From assembly GCA_020639075.1 (NCBI GenBank), contig JACKHI010000002.1, forward strand, positions 1 to 64,000: 64,000 nt of DNA, read 5' to 3'. Positions 34,147-43,572 of this stretch are shown here, piece after piece (positions within the stretch are counted from its first letter, which is position 1; each line of letters opens with the position of its first letter). Below the pieces are notes generated by a model. It made no database searches, was not told where the DNA came from, and saw only the letters and a program-made list of their open reading frames with translations. Source of the DNA: Phycisphaerales bacterium. Its GTDB lineage: Bacteria; Planctomycetota; Phycisphaerae; UBA1845; UTPLA1. The translations under genes and the position numbers were made by a program.

Positions 34147-37100
34147 ATGATGGGGACGAAGTCACTTCGTAACGCGTTGATCGTGGCGATTGCCGCCGTG
34201 GGGATGACGGGCATGACATGTCCGTATGGGGCGTCGCCGCTTCCATTCGGGCAGATTACGGCCGTCCAGTTGTTCGATCAGCCGAACTTCACGGTTGCAT
34301 TCTCGGTCGAATCGGCCGTCCTGGATCCAAGTGCGCTGACGCAGGTGAACTGGGTCTTCGGTGATGGCAGCGGGTTCGTCGAGGGGCCTGCGGATCGCGC
34401 GACGATTCAGCATGGATATCTCGCACCAGGTGATTATGAAGTGACGGCGTACCTGTTCGATGCGAACGGTTTCGTCGATCAGATCACAACTGTCATTACT
34501 GTTGCGCCGAACGGCGGCGGCCCGGGGCCGAACCCGACGCCGGATACGCCGACGAAAGCGTCGGGGATGAATCCCACGAACGGCGCAAGCAACGTGAGCG
34601 TCGATGTCGAATTGAAGTGGATTGCCGGATTGGATGCCACGAGCCACGACGTGTATTTCGGAACGTCCGAGGCGGCCGTCGAAAGTGCGACGACGGGCGC
34701 GGCCGGCTTCTTCCTAGGCAACCAGACGGAAACGACGATCGATCCGGGCGACTTGACGCCGGACACGGAGTACTTCTGGCGCATCGACGAGGTCAATGAC
34801 GCCGGTACGACTAAGGGCGACGTGTTCAGTTTCACGACGGGCGAACTGCCGGGCACGGTGAAGTCGCCGATTCCGGCGGACGGTTCGATGTCGGCGCGGG
34901 TGGATCAGATCCTGCGATGGACGGCCGGAATGGGGGCCACGAGCCACGACGTTTACTTCGGCAAGACTCCCGGCGACGTCGAAAACGGCACGGTCGACGA
35001 CGACGCGTTCATGGGAAATCAATCCGGAACGACTTTCGATCCGGAAGACGCGGATGCGGACAACGCGGGCGAGCTTCTCCCGAACACGACGTATTACTGG
35101 CGAATCGATGAGCTCGGCGCCGGCGGTACGACGAAGGGTGCCTTGTTCCAGTTCAAGACGTCGGCTTTGCCGGCGAAAGTCATGTCCCCCGCTCCGGCGA
35201 ATAACGCGACGGACGTCAACGTCAGCCAGGTGCTGTCATGGACGTCGGCGCCGGGTATTGAGAGCTTTGACGTGTATTTCGGCACAGACGAGGTCGAAGT
35301 CGAGGCGGCGGATCGCCAGAGCGTCGAGTTCGCGGGTAATCAAACGACCAAGACGTTCGACCCCAATAATGTGGTTGGCGGGACGACGTATTATTGGCGT
35401 ATCGATCCGGTCGGACCGGGCGGCACAACCACGGGCGACGTGTTCAAATTCACGACGGCGGATCCGCCGGGGCAAGTGACGGGACCTTTCCTGCCCGCCC
35501 AGAATTCGACGAATGTCGACATTGAAGCGGACCTGGATTGGAACGCCGGCGTCGGCGGTACGATTGCGACATATACGATTTACTTCAGCACGAACGTCAA
35601 TGCCGTGACGAATGCGCAGGCGTCGGCGCTGCTTCAGACGCAGGACGCGTCGAGCACAATTGTCGTGCGTGAGGCTGTCGATGCGCTGAATCCCGACACG
35701 ACGTATTTCTGGCGAGTCGATGCGAATGGACCGGGCGGCGTAACAACCGGGCCCGTGCTGACGTTCACGACGGGCAGCGTTCCGCAGCCTGTGACGTCGC
35801 CGTCGCCGGCCATCGGCGCCAAGGGCATCGCCCTGGATCGAACGCTGTCCTGGACGGCGTCTGCCGGTGCGATGAGTTACGATGTTTATCTCGGCACGTC
35901 CTCGTCGGAGGTGCAGAACGCCGGTCAGCAAGATGCGGTCTACGAGGGCTCCGTCAATGTGACGAGCTTCGTGCCGACAGAACTCGATGGCAACACGGAC
36001 TATTTCTGGCGCATCGACGCCAAGGGTCCGGGCGGCGTCGCGACCGGCACGACCTGGAGCTTCACGACGGCGCCGGCGCGAGCCGAGAATCCGATGCCGA
36101 CGCAGAACCAGATGAACGTCGCGTTGGACGTGGATCTGAGCTGGACAGCCGGCAGCGGGGCCGTGTCCCACGATGTTTACCTCGGAACGGACATGACGGC
36201 GGTTAACGACGCCGACAACGCGGATCCCGAGTTCCAGGTTAACCAGCTTGGTGCGACGTTCACGCCTGTCGCGTTGCTTTCGGGCAATACAACCTATTAC
36301 TGGCGCGTCGATGAAAAGGGCCAGTTCGGTACGACGAAGGGCGTCGTGTGGCAGTTCGCCACTGGCGCCGGACAGGCGGAGATCCTCAGCCCGGCGGATG
36401 GTGAGGAACTCGTCGCGCTGATGCCGACGTTGACGTGGTCGGCGGGTGATGGCGCATCGTCGCACGATGTCTATCTCGGTACGAGCGAGACGGAAGTCGA
36501 GAATGCGACGCGAGGCAGTGTCGACCTGTTCAAGGGCAACAAGTTGCTCGGAAACGAGAGCTACACGCCGCCGGTGCGCCTTGCCGGATCGACGATCTAC
36601 TTCTGGAGAATCGACTCCGTGACGGCGGACGGCACGACGAAGGGCGAAGTGTGGCAGTTCCGCACGCGGCCCGGCCGTGCGTCGGAGCCGATGCCGGCGA
36701 ATTTCGCGACGGACGTCGCTGTCGCCGCGCTGCTGCAATGGACGGCGGATGCCGAAGCGCTTCGATTCGAGCTGTACATCGGGACAATCCAGTCCGACGT
36801 GACGAACGCGGAGGTCGGATCGGTACCGGGCGGCGTTACGCTGATCGACACAATGGATACAACGGTCGATCCGGCATTGGCCGAAGGAATGACCTATTAC
36901 TGGCGCGTGGACAGCGTCGCCGGCGACGACGTCACGCGAACGCGCGGCGCCGTCTGGCGATTCACGACGGCCTCGACGCAGGCGCCGGGACAGTCAGGCA
37001 GTCCGTCGCCCTTCAGCGGTGCGACGAACATCGGCTTGTCGCCGACGCTGATGTGGTCGGCGGCAATGAACGCGACGAGTTACGACGTGTATTTCGGTAC

Positions 37101-37281
37101 GAGCATGGCGAACGTCCAGAATGCGACGAATGGCAGCCCGGAATTCCAGGGCAATCAGGCGACGCGATCGTTCAGCCCGGGAATGCTCTCGGCGAACACG
37201 ACGTACTACTGGCGCATCGATCCGAAGAACGACGCCTCAACGACGGCAGGATCCGTGTGGTCGTTCACGACGATGCCGTAA
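34147..37281 (+). CDS. Giant exported protein: PKD-like domain plus nine fibronectin-III-like repeats
   Basis: The 1,044-residue product has a signal sequence (LRNALIVAIAAVGMTGMTC) followed by a PKD-like domain (VNWVFGDGSGF, residues about 70-130). Nine tandem repeats of about 95-105 residues run to the C-terminus. Each repeat contains SHDVYFGTS, later YYWRID and then KGDVFSFTT or a variant, the pattern of a planctomycete/Verrucomicrobia-type fibronectin-III-like sugar- or adhesion-domain repeat. Repeats start near nt 34560, 34850, 35160, 35460, 35780, 36075, 36365, 36665 and 36975. The protein ends in FTTMP with no visible anchor. It is probably an outer-surface or secreted adhesin. Confidence 0.88.
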   Translation: MMGTKSLRNALIVAIAAVGMTGMTCPYGASPLPFGQITAVQLFDQPNFTVAFSVESAVLDPSALTQVNWVFGDGSGFVEGPADRATIQHGYLAPGDYEVTAYLFDANGFVDQITTVITVAPNGGGPGPNPTPDTPTKASGMNPTNGASNVSVDVELKWIAGLDATSHDVYFGTSEAAVESATTGAAGFFLGNQTETTIDPGDLTPDTEYFWRIDEVNDAGTTKGDVFSFTTGELPGTVKSPIPADGSMSARVDQILRWTAGMGATSHDVYFGKTPGDVENGTVDDDAFMGNQSGTTFDPEDADADNAGELLPNTTYYWRIDELGAGGTTKGALFQFKTSALPAKVMSPAPANNATDVNVSQVLSWTSAPGIESFDVYFGTDEVEVEAADRQSVEFAGNQTTKTFDPNNVVGGTTYYWRIDPVGPGGTTTGDVFKFTTADPPGQVTGPFLPAQNSTNVDIEADLDWNAGVGGTIATYTIYFSTNVNAVTNAQASALLQTQDASSTIVVREAVDALNPDTTYFWRVDANGPGGVTTGPVLTFTTGSVPQPVTSPSPAIGAKGIALDRTLSWTASAGAMSYDVYLGTSSSEVQNAGQQDAVYEGSVNVTSFVPTELDGNTDYFWRIDAKGPGGVATGTTWSFTTAPARAENPMPTQNQMNVALDVDLSWTAGSGAVSHDVYLGTDMTAVNDADNADPEFQVNQLGATFTPVALLSGNTTYYWRVDEKGQFGTTKGVVWQFATGAGQAEILSPADGEELVALMPTLTWSAGDGASSHDVYLGTSETEVENATRGSVDLFKGNKLLGNESYTPPVRLAGSTIYFWRIDSVTADGTTKGEVWQFRTRPGRASEPMPANFATDVAVAALLQWTADAEALRFELYIGTIQSDVTNAEVGSVPGGVTLIDTMDTTVDPALAEGMTYYWRVDSVAGDDVTRTRGAVWRFTTASTQAPGQSGSPSPFSGATNIGLSPTLMWSAAMNATSYDVYFGTSMANVQNATNGSPEFQGNQATRSFSPGMLSANTTYYWRIDPKNDASTTAGSVWSFTTMP

Positions 37282-37386
37282 TGATCTTGGTTCTTCGCCG
37301 TCATTAGCGGCGAGCTTGGGAAGTTGACCCGGAGTGGGGTTACACGAAGGCGGCGGTGCTCGCAAATGCGGGTATCGCCGCCTTCT

Positions 37387-38655
37387 TCATTTGGCGATCG
37401 CTGTACGAGGCGGCGCCAGTCGCGCGCCGAGCCGGCGCATCTGGTGTGCGGCCAGGAGAAACCCAAGTGCGGCGATGCCCAATGGAATCCAGGTTCCGCC
37501 CGTCAGCCAGTACAGGAAAATGCCGAGCCCCTGGAATACGAGACCTCGCACGCCGACGAGTGTGGCGTGAACCGCGAGGTAGCGCGGCGCCTGCTCGGAA
37601 TCGGGGGCGAAATAGACCGGTCCGAGCGTCCAGCCGAGGTGAACGCCGACCATGCCGATCGAGTAGACGAGCGTTGCCGCCGTGAGCGATCCGAACGAGA
37701 AGGCGGCGGCGAGCATAATCGGGTAGAGCGTCAGCATGAGAAAGGCGAAGCTGACGAGTTTCACGGGGCCGATGCGATCGGCGATTCGTCCCGCGGGAAA
37801 GAGCAACACGATCATCATCGCCTGAAGGGCGACGACTGTGGCGACGGAAAATTCCTCGTCCTTCAATCCGAGCTTATAGCCGATCAGCGGCAGCAGGACT
37901 GTGCAGATCATCCAGCCGACGCCATAGTTCATGTACGCCTTTTCATACTCTCGGAAATTGCGATCCTCTTTGAGCACCGACACGGATTCAGTGATCGGCT
38001 TCCACCACTGGGAAAATGCGTCGGCGAGGCGACCGGCGGCGACGCGCCGCGGTGTGATCCGCGTATAGAGCATCATGGAGCAACCGATCAGGATTGCGGC
38101 GATCGGCAGGTAATATTGATAGGCCGTGTGGTCCGCTTCAGACCATCGACCCACTAGGAATCCGCCGATCATGACGCCGCCGAATCGAAACGCCCCGATC
38201 AGTCCGAATGCCCTGCCGCGAAGGCTGTCGGGATAGCACCCGCGGAGGATGCTGGCCATGACGGGCGTCATGGCGCCGCCGCCGCCTGCACCGCCGAAAG
38301 CTGAAATGAGCCAAAGGGCGATGATCGGGTTCAGCGTCGTCATCCGAGACATCAGTAGCAGAGGCGCCGTCATCGTCGTCGCAATGAGCAGCAAATATGC
38401 CCTGGTCGACAGACTCTTGAAGACCCGATGCCAGTAGATTGTGAAGAACTGCATAAGCGGCATCGCGACTGTCAGCAGGAAGATCTGCGTGTTGCTCGCA
38501 CCGAAGTGGAGCTTCGCGATGAATGGCAGGATCGGTGCGATCGAGGCGGCCGCGCCCCGTAGCACTTCTGCGCAAATGTGGGTCGTCAGCGTCCGTTGAA
38601 CCGTCGCGTCATCGGGACGATCAGTAATCGGAATAGCGGCGGCGGAGTCCTCCAT
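37387..38655 (-). CDS. MFS transporter
   Basis: The 422-residue integral membrane protein has about 12 helices. The first cytoplasmic loop region is SLSTRAYLLL rather than a classic motif A, while PDSLRGRAFGLIGAFRFGGVMIGGFLVGRWSE (given in two pieces) matches the MFS middle region and GRIADRIGPVKLVS serves as a late motif A. The substrate is unknown. It follows ktrA by 19 bases on the minus strand and probably shares its transcript, so an ion- or osmolyte-linked role is possible. ATG 38655 is preferred to an upstream TTG. Confidence 0.82.
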   Translation of the reverse strand: MEDSAAAIPITDRPDDATVQRTLTTHICAEVLRGAAASIAPILPFIAKLHFGASNTQIFLLTVAMPLMQFFTIYWHRVFKSLSTRAYLLLIATTMTAPLLLMSRMTTLNPIIALWLISAFGGAGGGGAMTPVMASILRGCYPDSLRGRAFGLIGAFRFGGVMIGGFLVGRWSEADHTAYQYYLPIAAILIGCSMMLYTRITPRRVAAGRLADAFSQWWKPITESVSVLKEDRNFREYEKAYMNYGVGWMICTVLLPLIGYKLGLKDEEFSVATVVALQAMMIVLLFPAGRIADRIGPVKLVSFAFLMLTLYPIMLAAAFSFGSLTAATLVYSIGMVGVHLGWTLGPVYFAPDSEQAPRYLAVHATLVGVRGLVFQGLGIFLYWLTGGTWIPLGIAALGFLLAAHQMRRLGARLAPPRTAIAK

Positions 38656-38674
38656 GCAGTTACGTCGATTCAAA

Positions 38675-39337
38675 TCAGCCAAGCGCAAGCAGGCGAGCGA
38701 GATTCACTTCCTCGCCGAGTACGATGAGGATGTCTCCTTCGCGGACGACGTCGTGTGCCGCGGGCATAAAGCGGAAGTCGCCGGTATCCGATCTGCGAGT
38801 GGCGAGCACGAGTAATTGATAGGTGGATCGTAGTCCTGTTTCCGCGAGTTTCTTGCCGTCGAGTTTTTTCGGCAACTGGATTTCCATAATCCGATGATCT
38901 GCCGCAAAGGGGAAATAGTCGACGAGCGTGGGGTATGCGACGCGGCGGGCCGTGCGTTCGGCGGTTTCGCGTTCCGGAAATATGATCTCATGGGCGCCGA
39001 TCGATCGGAGGATCAGCGCGTGGTCTTCGCTGACTGCCTTGCATCGTATCTTCTTGACGCCGATCTGATGCAGATGGAGCGTGCAGAGGATGCTGGGCTC
39101 CATGCTCTCGCCGAGGCTGACGATGGCCTCGTCACAGGAGGCGGAGACGATGCCCTTGAGGGCGCTTAAGTCGCGGGCGTCGCAGATTACGGCCTGCTGG
39201 ACGTGGTCGCGGACTTCGGCAACGCGGCGCTCGCTGGAATCGACGGCGAGGACTTCACAATTCAACGGGGGGCCGGCGAGCTGTTTTGCGAGGTGCGAGC
39301 CGAATTGTCCTAGGCCGATGACGGTTACCTGTTTCAT
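38675..39337 (-). CDS. ktrA: Potassium uptake regulator KtrA (RCK domain)
   Basis: The 220-residue cytoplasmic protein has an N-terminal Rossmann RCK domain with GLGQFGSHLAKQLA near residue 8, the nucleotide-contacting acidic AVDSSE, and a C-terminal TrkA_C domain (RIMEIQLPKKLDGKKLAETG onward). KtrA forms an octameric ring that gates the KtrB potassium/sodium channel in response to ATP/ADP and sometimes c-di-AMP. It lies 12 bases downstream of ktrB, with AGGAG before its ATG. Confidence 0.92.
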   Translation of the reverse strand: MKQVTVIGLGQFGSHLAKQLAGPPLNCEVLAVDSSERRVAEVRDHVQQAVICDARDLSALKGIVSASCDEAIVSLGESMEPSILCTLHLHQIGVKKIRCKAVSEDHALILRSIGAHEIIFPERETAERTARRVAYPTLVDYFPFAADHRIMEIQLPKKLDGKKLAETGLRSTYQLLVLATRRSDTGDFRFMPAAHDVVREGDILIVLGEEVNLARLLALG

Positions 39338-39349
39338 TGCGAATAGCTC

Positions 39350-40720
39350 CTAGCCGACCATGATCGCTTCTTCGGGATATCGCACGGCAGTCGCATCGCT
39401 CTCGTAGATGACGACGGCGAAGGTCAGCGGACCGACGCGTCCCACGAACATGGAGAGAATGATCCAGAGTTTGCTGGCGACGGTCAGTTCCGCCGTAACG
39501 CCGAGCGACAGGCCAACGGTGCCGAATGCCGAGACTTGCTCGAAGAACAGGGACTCGATGGACATATCCTTGTTGCCCTGCTCGAAGAGTGTCAGCAACA
39601 TCGTACCCGTGTTAATCCAGAGTACGCCGAGCCCGATGATGACGGCGGCCTTGGCGACGAGGCTCGGCGCGAGGCGTCGTCCGAGCATCGTGACGTCCTT
39701 GCGGCCGCGCAACCACGCGTAGAGCTGGGCGAACCACGTCACGATGGTGCTGGTCTTGACGCCGCCGGCGCAGGAGCCGGGCGATCCGCCGATGAACATC
39801 AGCACGCACATGATCAACACGGCGGTCATCGGCAACGTCGTCAGATCGATGGAATTGAAGCCAGCCGTCCGGCACGTCACCGACTGGAACAGCGCGTTGA
39901 CGCAGGTACGGATAACGCCGTGGCTGGACGTAATCCCATGAAGCGGCGCGAGAAACACCGTGCCGATCACGATGAGTGCGATCGACGACACGACGACGAC
40001 GCGCGTGTTGAGCGACCACTTGAGCGTCTTCTGCTTGCGTCGGCGGACGCTGCGCCAGAATCGAGACAGCGATTCAAGCATGACGCCGTGCCCGAGACCT
40101 CCCAGAATGATGAGGGCCATGATCGTCGGCATCATGATGGGATTGGTGGCGAATGGGATCAGACTGTCGGATTGAAGCGCGAAGCCGGCGTTGCAGAACG
40201 CGGAGATGGCGTGAAAAATCGCGTGGAACAAGGGCGTTGCGCATTCGAGCGACGGGTCTGCGAATGCCCGATAGAGAAAGGCCGCGCCGATCATCTCGGT
40301 GATGAGCGTGACAAGCACGATTCGCCCGAGATCGCGTCGCATCCGCGTCGCTGCGAAACCCTGGTAGAACGTGTCGCCGATCGACTGTTGCGATCGCAGC
40401 GACATTCGCCCCATGAACAACTGTGTCGCGAGGGCCGCAAAGGTCATGATGCCGAGACCGCCGAGCTGTATCAGAGCGAGGATGACCAACTGGCCGAAGA
40501 TCGTGAAATCCCCGGCCGTATCCAGCGTGACGAGGCCCGTGACGCAGACGGCGGATGTCGATGTGAACAGCGCATTGAGCAGGCCGATGCTGCCGTGGGT
40601 TCCGGAGATCGGTAGCCAGAGGAGGATCGTCCCGATGGCAATGAGACCGACGAACGTCAGGACGAACAGCCGGTCCGAGCGGGCGAGGAGCTTTTCAAAC
40701 CATGTATTGTTGTTGATCAC
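39350..40720 (-). CDS. ktrB: Potassium uptake channel subunit KtrB
   Basis: The 456-residue membrane protein has four repeated helix-pore-helix units with selectivity loops SAVCVTGLVT, SAFCNAGFAL, TCRTAGFNS and AFGTVGLSLG, the single-glycine loops of Trk/Ktr transporters. It forms the K+ pathway driven by the ion gradient and gated by KtrA, encoded next. Start is GTG 40720 (VINNNTW...). A GTPase-like gene lies 48 bases upstream on the same strand. Confidence 0.93.
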   Translation of the reverse strand: MINNNTWFEKLLARSDRLFVLTFVGLIAIGTILLWLPISGTHGSIGLLNALFTSTSAVCVTGLVTLDTAGDFTIFGQLVILALIQLGGLGIMTFAALATQLFMGRMSLRSQQSIGDTFYQGFAATRMRRDLGRIVLVTLITEMIGAAFLYRAFADPSLECATPLFHAIFHAISAFCNAGFALQSDSLIPFATNPIMMPTIMALIILGGLGHGVMLESLSRFWRSVRRRKQKTLKWSLNTRVVVVSSIALIVIGTVFLAPLHGITSSHGVIRTCVNALFQSVTCRTAGFNSIDLTTLPMTAVLIMCVLMFIGGSPGSCAGGVKTSTIVTWFAQLYAWLRGRKDVTMLGRRLAPSLVAKAAVIIGLGVLWINTGTMLLTLFEQGNKDMSIESLFFEQVSAFGTVGLSLGVTAELTVASKLWIILSMFVGRVGPLTFAVVIYESDATAVRYPEEAIMVG

Positions 40721-40768
40721 GTCGTTCCGCTGGTTCGGAGATCTTCGTTTCGGCCCGATTGCGAATTG

Positions 40769-41833
40769 CTAAACGTTGAAACGGAAATTGATAATGTCGC
40801 CATCCTGCACGATGTAGTGCTTGGGTTCAAGTCGGACGGCGTTGGCGTTCTTGGCGGCGCGCATGTCGCCGGCCTTCTTGAAATCTTCGTAGGCGACGAC
40901 TTCGGCGCGGATAAAGCCGCGCTGAATGTCGCTGTGGATCTTGCCGGCGGCCTCGACGGCCTCTGTTCCGTTGCGAATCGTCCATGCGCGAACTTCGTCT
41001 TCGCCGGCCGTCAGGAAGGACATCAGGCCGACGGCGTTGTAGGCCGTGCGGATGAGCCGCGTCCGGGCGGCGGCCGTCAGGCCGAGATCCTCCAGAAATG
41101 TCTTGCGATCGGCGGCCTCGAGCTGGGCGATTTCGGCTTCGATCTCGGCGGACAGCGCGATCGTCGCCAGCGCGTGTGAGTGAACGAATGGCGGATCGGC
41201 CGCGACTTTGTCTTCGCCGACGTTGATAACGGCGATGACGGGCTTGAGCGTCAGAAAGCCGAAGCTGCCGGCGATGCGCCGCTCGTCCTCGTTCTGGATC
41301 GCGCTGGAAACGGGCGCTTCATTTTCGAGCGCCTCGCGTACGCGGGTCATCATCGCGAGTTCCCGCAGTTCCTGATCGCGCGTCTTCGACGGCTTCTGCG
41401 AGGACTTCTCCAGCTTCTCGACGCGGGCGATGACCTGCTCCAGGTCGGCGAAGAGCAATTCCGTGAAGAGCTCGTCGAGATCGGCCTTGGCGTCGACGCG
41501 ATTGCGGTATTCGAGCACGGAATCGGATTCGAACGCGCGAACGACCATGACGAGACCATCGCACTTGCGCGCCGACGTCATGCGTTTGCGGAATTCAGCC
41601 TGGCCGTGGGCGTCCGCGAGGGACGCACCCGGAATATCGAGGAACTCGATGTGGGCCGGCGTGTACTTCTTGGGCTTGTATATCTCCGACAGAAAGTCGA
41701 GCCGATCGTCGGGAACGCTGACGCTGGCGATTTGTTCCGACATCGCGTGTGACGGGTCGACGGCGTGTCCCGTGATGGCGGAAAATAAGGTCGACTTGCC
41801 GGACTGCGGCGGACCGATGAGTGCAAACTTCAT
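40769..41833 (-). CDS. ychF: YchF-family ribosome-associated ATPase
   Basis: The 354-residue TRAFAC ATPase has the P loop GPPQSGKST (residues 7-15), G3 DIPG near residue 66, and the G4 motif NVGE in place of NKxD, which switches the family from GTP to ATP. A coiled-coil insert and a C-terminal TGS domain (KHYIVQDGDIINFRFNV) complete the protein. YchF binds ribosomes and is linked to redox and stress control. It is normally a near-universal housekeeping gene; here it precedes the ktrBA-MFS genes on the same strand and may share their transcript. Confidence 0.9.
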   Translation of the reverse strand: MKFALIGPPQSGKSTLFSAITGHAVDPSHAMSEQIASVSVPDDRLDFLSEIYKPKKYTPAHIEFLDIPGASLADAHGQAEFRKRMTSARKCDGLVMVVRAFESDSVLEYRNRVDAKADLDELFTELLFADLEQVIARVEKLEKSSQKPSKTRDQELRELAMMTRVREALENEAPVSSAIQNEDERRIAGSFGFLTLKPVIAVINVGEDKVAADPPFVHSHALATIALSAEIEAEIAQLEAADRKTFLEDLGLTAAARTRLIRTAYNAVGLMSFLTAGEDEVRAWTIRNGTEAVEAAGKIHSDIQRGFIRAEVVAYEDFKKAGDMRAAKNANAVRLEPKHYIVQDGDIINFRFNV

Positions 41834-42090
41834 GAGAGTCTATATCCTCACTTTCGGAAGCGGATTCTACGGTGGATTGACGGATTGGGCGATACGGGTC
41901 AGAACGACGATTGGAGCAGTCGGAGGCCTCGATCAGATTGGAGAATCGAGCCGTGTAGTCGACCTTTGAACGCCCGCAATCACCGTTGCACTCGAAGTCC
42001 GGGCCGTAACCACCCGGCGGCACAAGGCCGGCGTCGGCTTCTCCGCGGACCCGTCTCGGCGGCTTCCGCGCGACGCACACGGCCGAGCAT

Positions 42091-43572
42091 TCACGGCCGA
42101 GTGCAAGAAGGGCAGTCGGTCCTGTCGCGGTTGCGTAAGTGGTCGACGAGGCCTGCGCAATTCGTAACGAAGACGTCGTCGCGGGCGGCGAGGGCCTCGA
42201 GGATTCCGAGATAGGCGCGGCCCCACTCGGCGAATTGCCGACTGCCGGGGTACGACGTGCGGACGTGCCAGTCGATGGCGCCGCAGCCGCCGGCGTCGAC
42301 GAGCTTGTCGATCCACTCGTTTGCCGTCCGAATGCCGTCGGCGGCTGTCGCACCCGGCCGATAGAAGACGGCGCCATCCATGAGCATTGACGGGATCTGG
42401 CAGGCGCCGACGGGACATTGCGCAAGCGAATCCCAAGGATAAAACGGCAGGGCGACGCCGAAGCGAAAACCGGGTGACTCGTTGAAGGCAAGCGAGGCGT
42501 CGTATTCGAGTCCGGCGTCGGCGTGGGCGTTGAGCGTCGGCCAGACTGAGCGTCCCAATCGCCAGTAATGATGGCGAACGCCGCGGATCGGCGCGGCGGC
42601 GAAGCGTTTGAGGCGACGGATTTCTTCGGCAAACATCGAGTGATCCTGTTGCGCGTTGTAGGATGCGTGGAGCGCTATCTCGAACCCGCGATCGACGAGC
42701 GTCGGAAACAGGCGACGAAACTGCTTGTCGGCGATGTCGTAGCGGACATCGTGGGCGCGATCGGCGCGGGGCATGCCGAAGTGGCGAGGCGCGAAGAAGA
42801 AAGTGCTGCGGAAGCCATGGCGGGATTCGGCCGCCATGATCTCGTCAAAGAGCCAGTGACGATCGGCGGTATCCGTCGTCGTGATCCGTCCGGTGTGAAT
42901 GGCGTCGCGAAGTGACGATCGCAGTCGCGAAAGCCGTGAGACGCCGTGGAGTCTCGATAGGTGCCGCTTCGTCGCCGGAGTATTCGGATCGAGAGGTGCG
43001 TCGACGTCATGCGTTAAGATGACGCATGCCTTCTTGCCGGTCGGCCATATGGGCTTCGTGCGGATGCCGAACTCTGTTTCGATCGCCGTGCGGAGTACAT
43101 TGACGTAGTGATTCACGATTGGGATGGCGGGCATCCCGTGGCGGGCGAAGAGCGAGCCGTCGTATTTCAGGCGTTCGTGGCGATCGAGCGCTTCGTCAGG
43201 CGCGTCGGCGTGAGCTTCGTCGCTCGTCCAAAAGCGGATTGCGTCAAAGACGTCAATTCGGAGTTCGTTCCGGCGGATGCCGACGAGGTCCGCAACATCG
43301 AGTGGCGGCGGTGCGGATGTCGAGTACCGATTCTCAGGGATCCATAACGCGCCGGGAATCCGTCGGCATCGGGCGTAATCAATAACGGCGCCGGACGGGG
43401 CATGCACTTCGTGAGTTCGTTGAAAACTGACGCCGAGCAGACTCCCCAGCCACTTCAGGACGTGGTCGAGGAATGCGTCGTTCTTCGCGACGACAGCGAT
43501 GGTGCGCGCCGAGTCGATCGTGCGTTCCGTCGGACGCGATAAGGTCCGGCTGGCGGCGGCTGCAGTCGTCAT
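42091..43572 (-). CDS. Polysaccharide deacetylase-like protein of the ABC exporter operon
   Basis: The 493-residue protein has a long N-terminal domain (about residues 1-170) of the type often found before NodB domains in glycan clusters. The deacetylase core follows: CVILTHDVDAPLDPN contains the metal Asp pair (DVD), and FRSTFFFAPR, RGFEIALHASYNAQ (HxSxxA with the metal His) and CGAIDWHVRT come after it. The motifs look complete, unlike the NodB-like protein at 32205. No signal peptide is visible. Its start overlaps the PHP gene stop by four bases. The likely role is editing of acetylated sugars in the exported polysaccharide. Confidence 0.82.
   Translation of the reverse strand: MTTAAAASRTLSRPTERTIDSARTIAVVAKNDAFLDHVLKWLGSLLGVSFQRTHEVHAPSGAVIDYARCRRIPGALWIPENRYSTSAPPPLDVADLVGIRRNELRIDVFDAIRFWTSDEAHADAPDEALDRHERLKYDGSLFARHGMPAIPIVNHYVNVLRTAIETEFGIRTKPIWPTGKKACVILTHDVDAPLDPNTPATKRHLSRLHGVSRLSRLRSSLRDAIHTGRITTTDTADRHWLFDEIMAAESRHGFRSTFFFAPRHFGMPRADRAHDVRYDIADKQFRRLFPTLVDRGFEIALHASYNAQQDHSMFAEEIRRLKRFAAAPIRGVRHHYWRLGRSVWPTLNAHADAGLEYDASLAFNESPGFRFGVALPFYPWDSLAQCPVGACQIPSMLMDGAVFYRPGATAADGIRTANEWIDKLVDAGGCGAIDWHVRTSYPGSRQFAEWGRAYLGILEALAARDDVFVTNCAGLVDHLRNRDRTDCPSCTRP

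Noticed and set aside
33885..34172. 95-codon plus-strand frame with several cysteines
   Set aside because: No ribosome-binding site or domain, odd composition, and it overlaps the start of the large surface protein.
41834..42090. Possible gene or RNA between ychF and the deacetylase
   Set aside because: Frames here are continuations of shadows; no start signals, motifs or hairpin with T-run.
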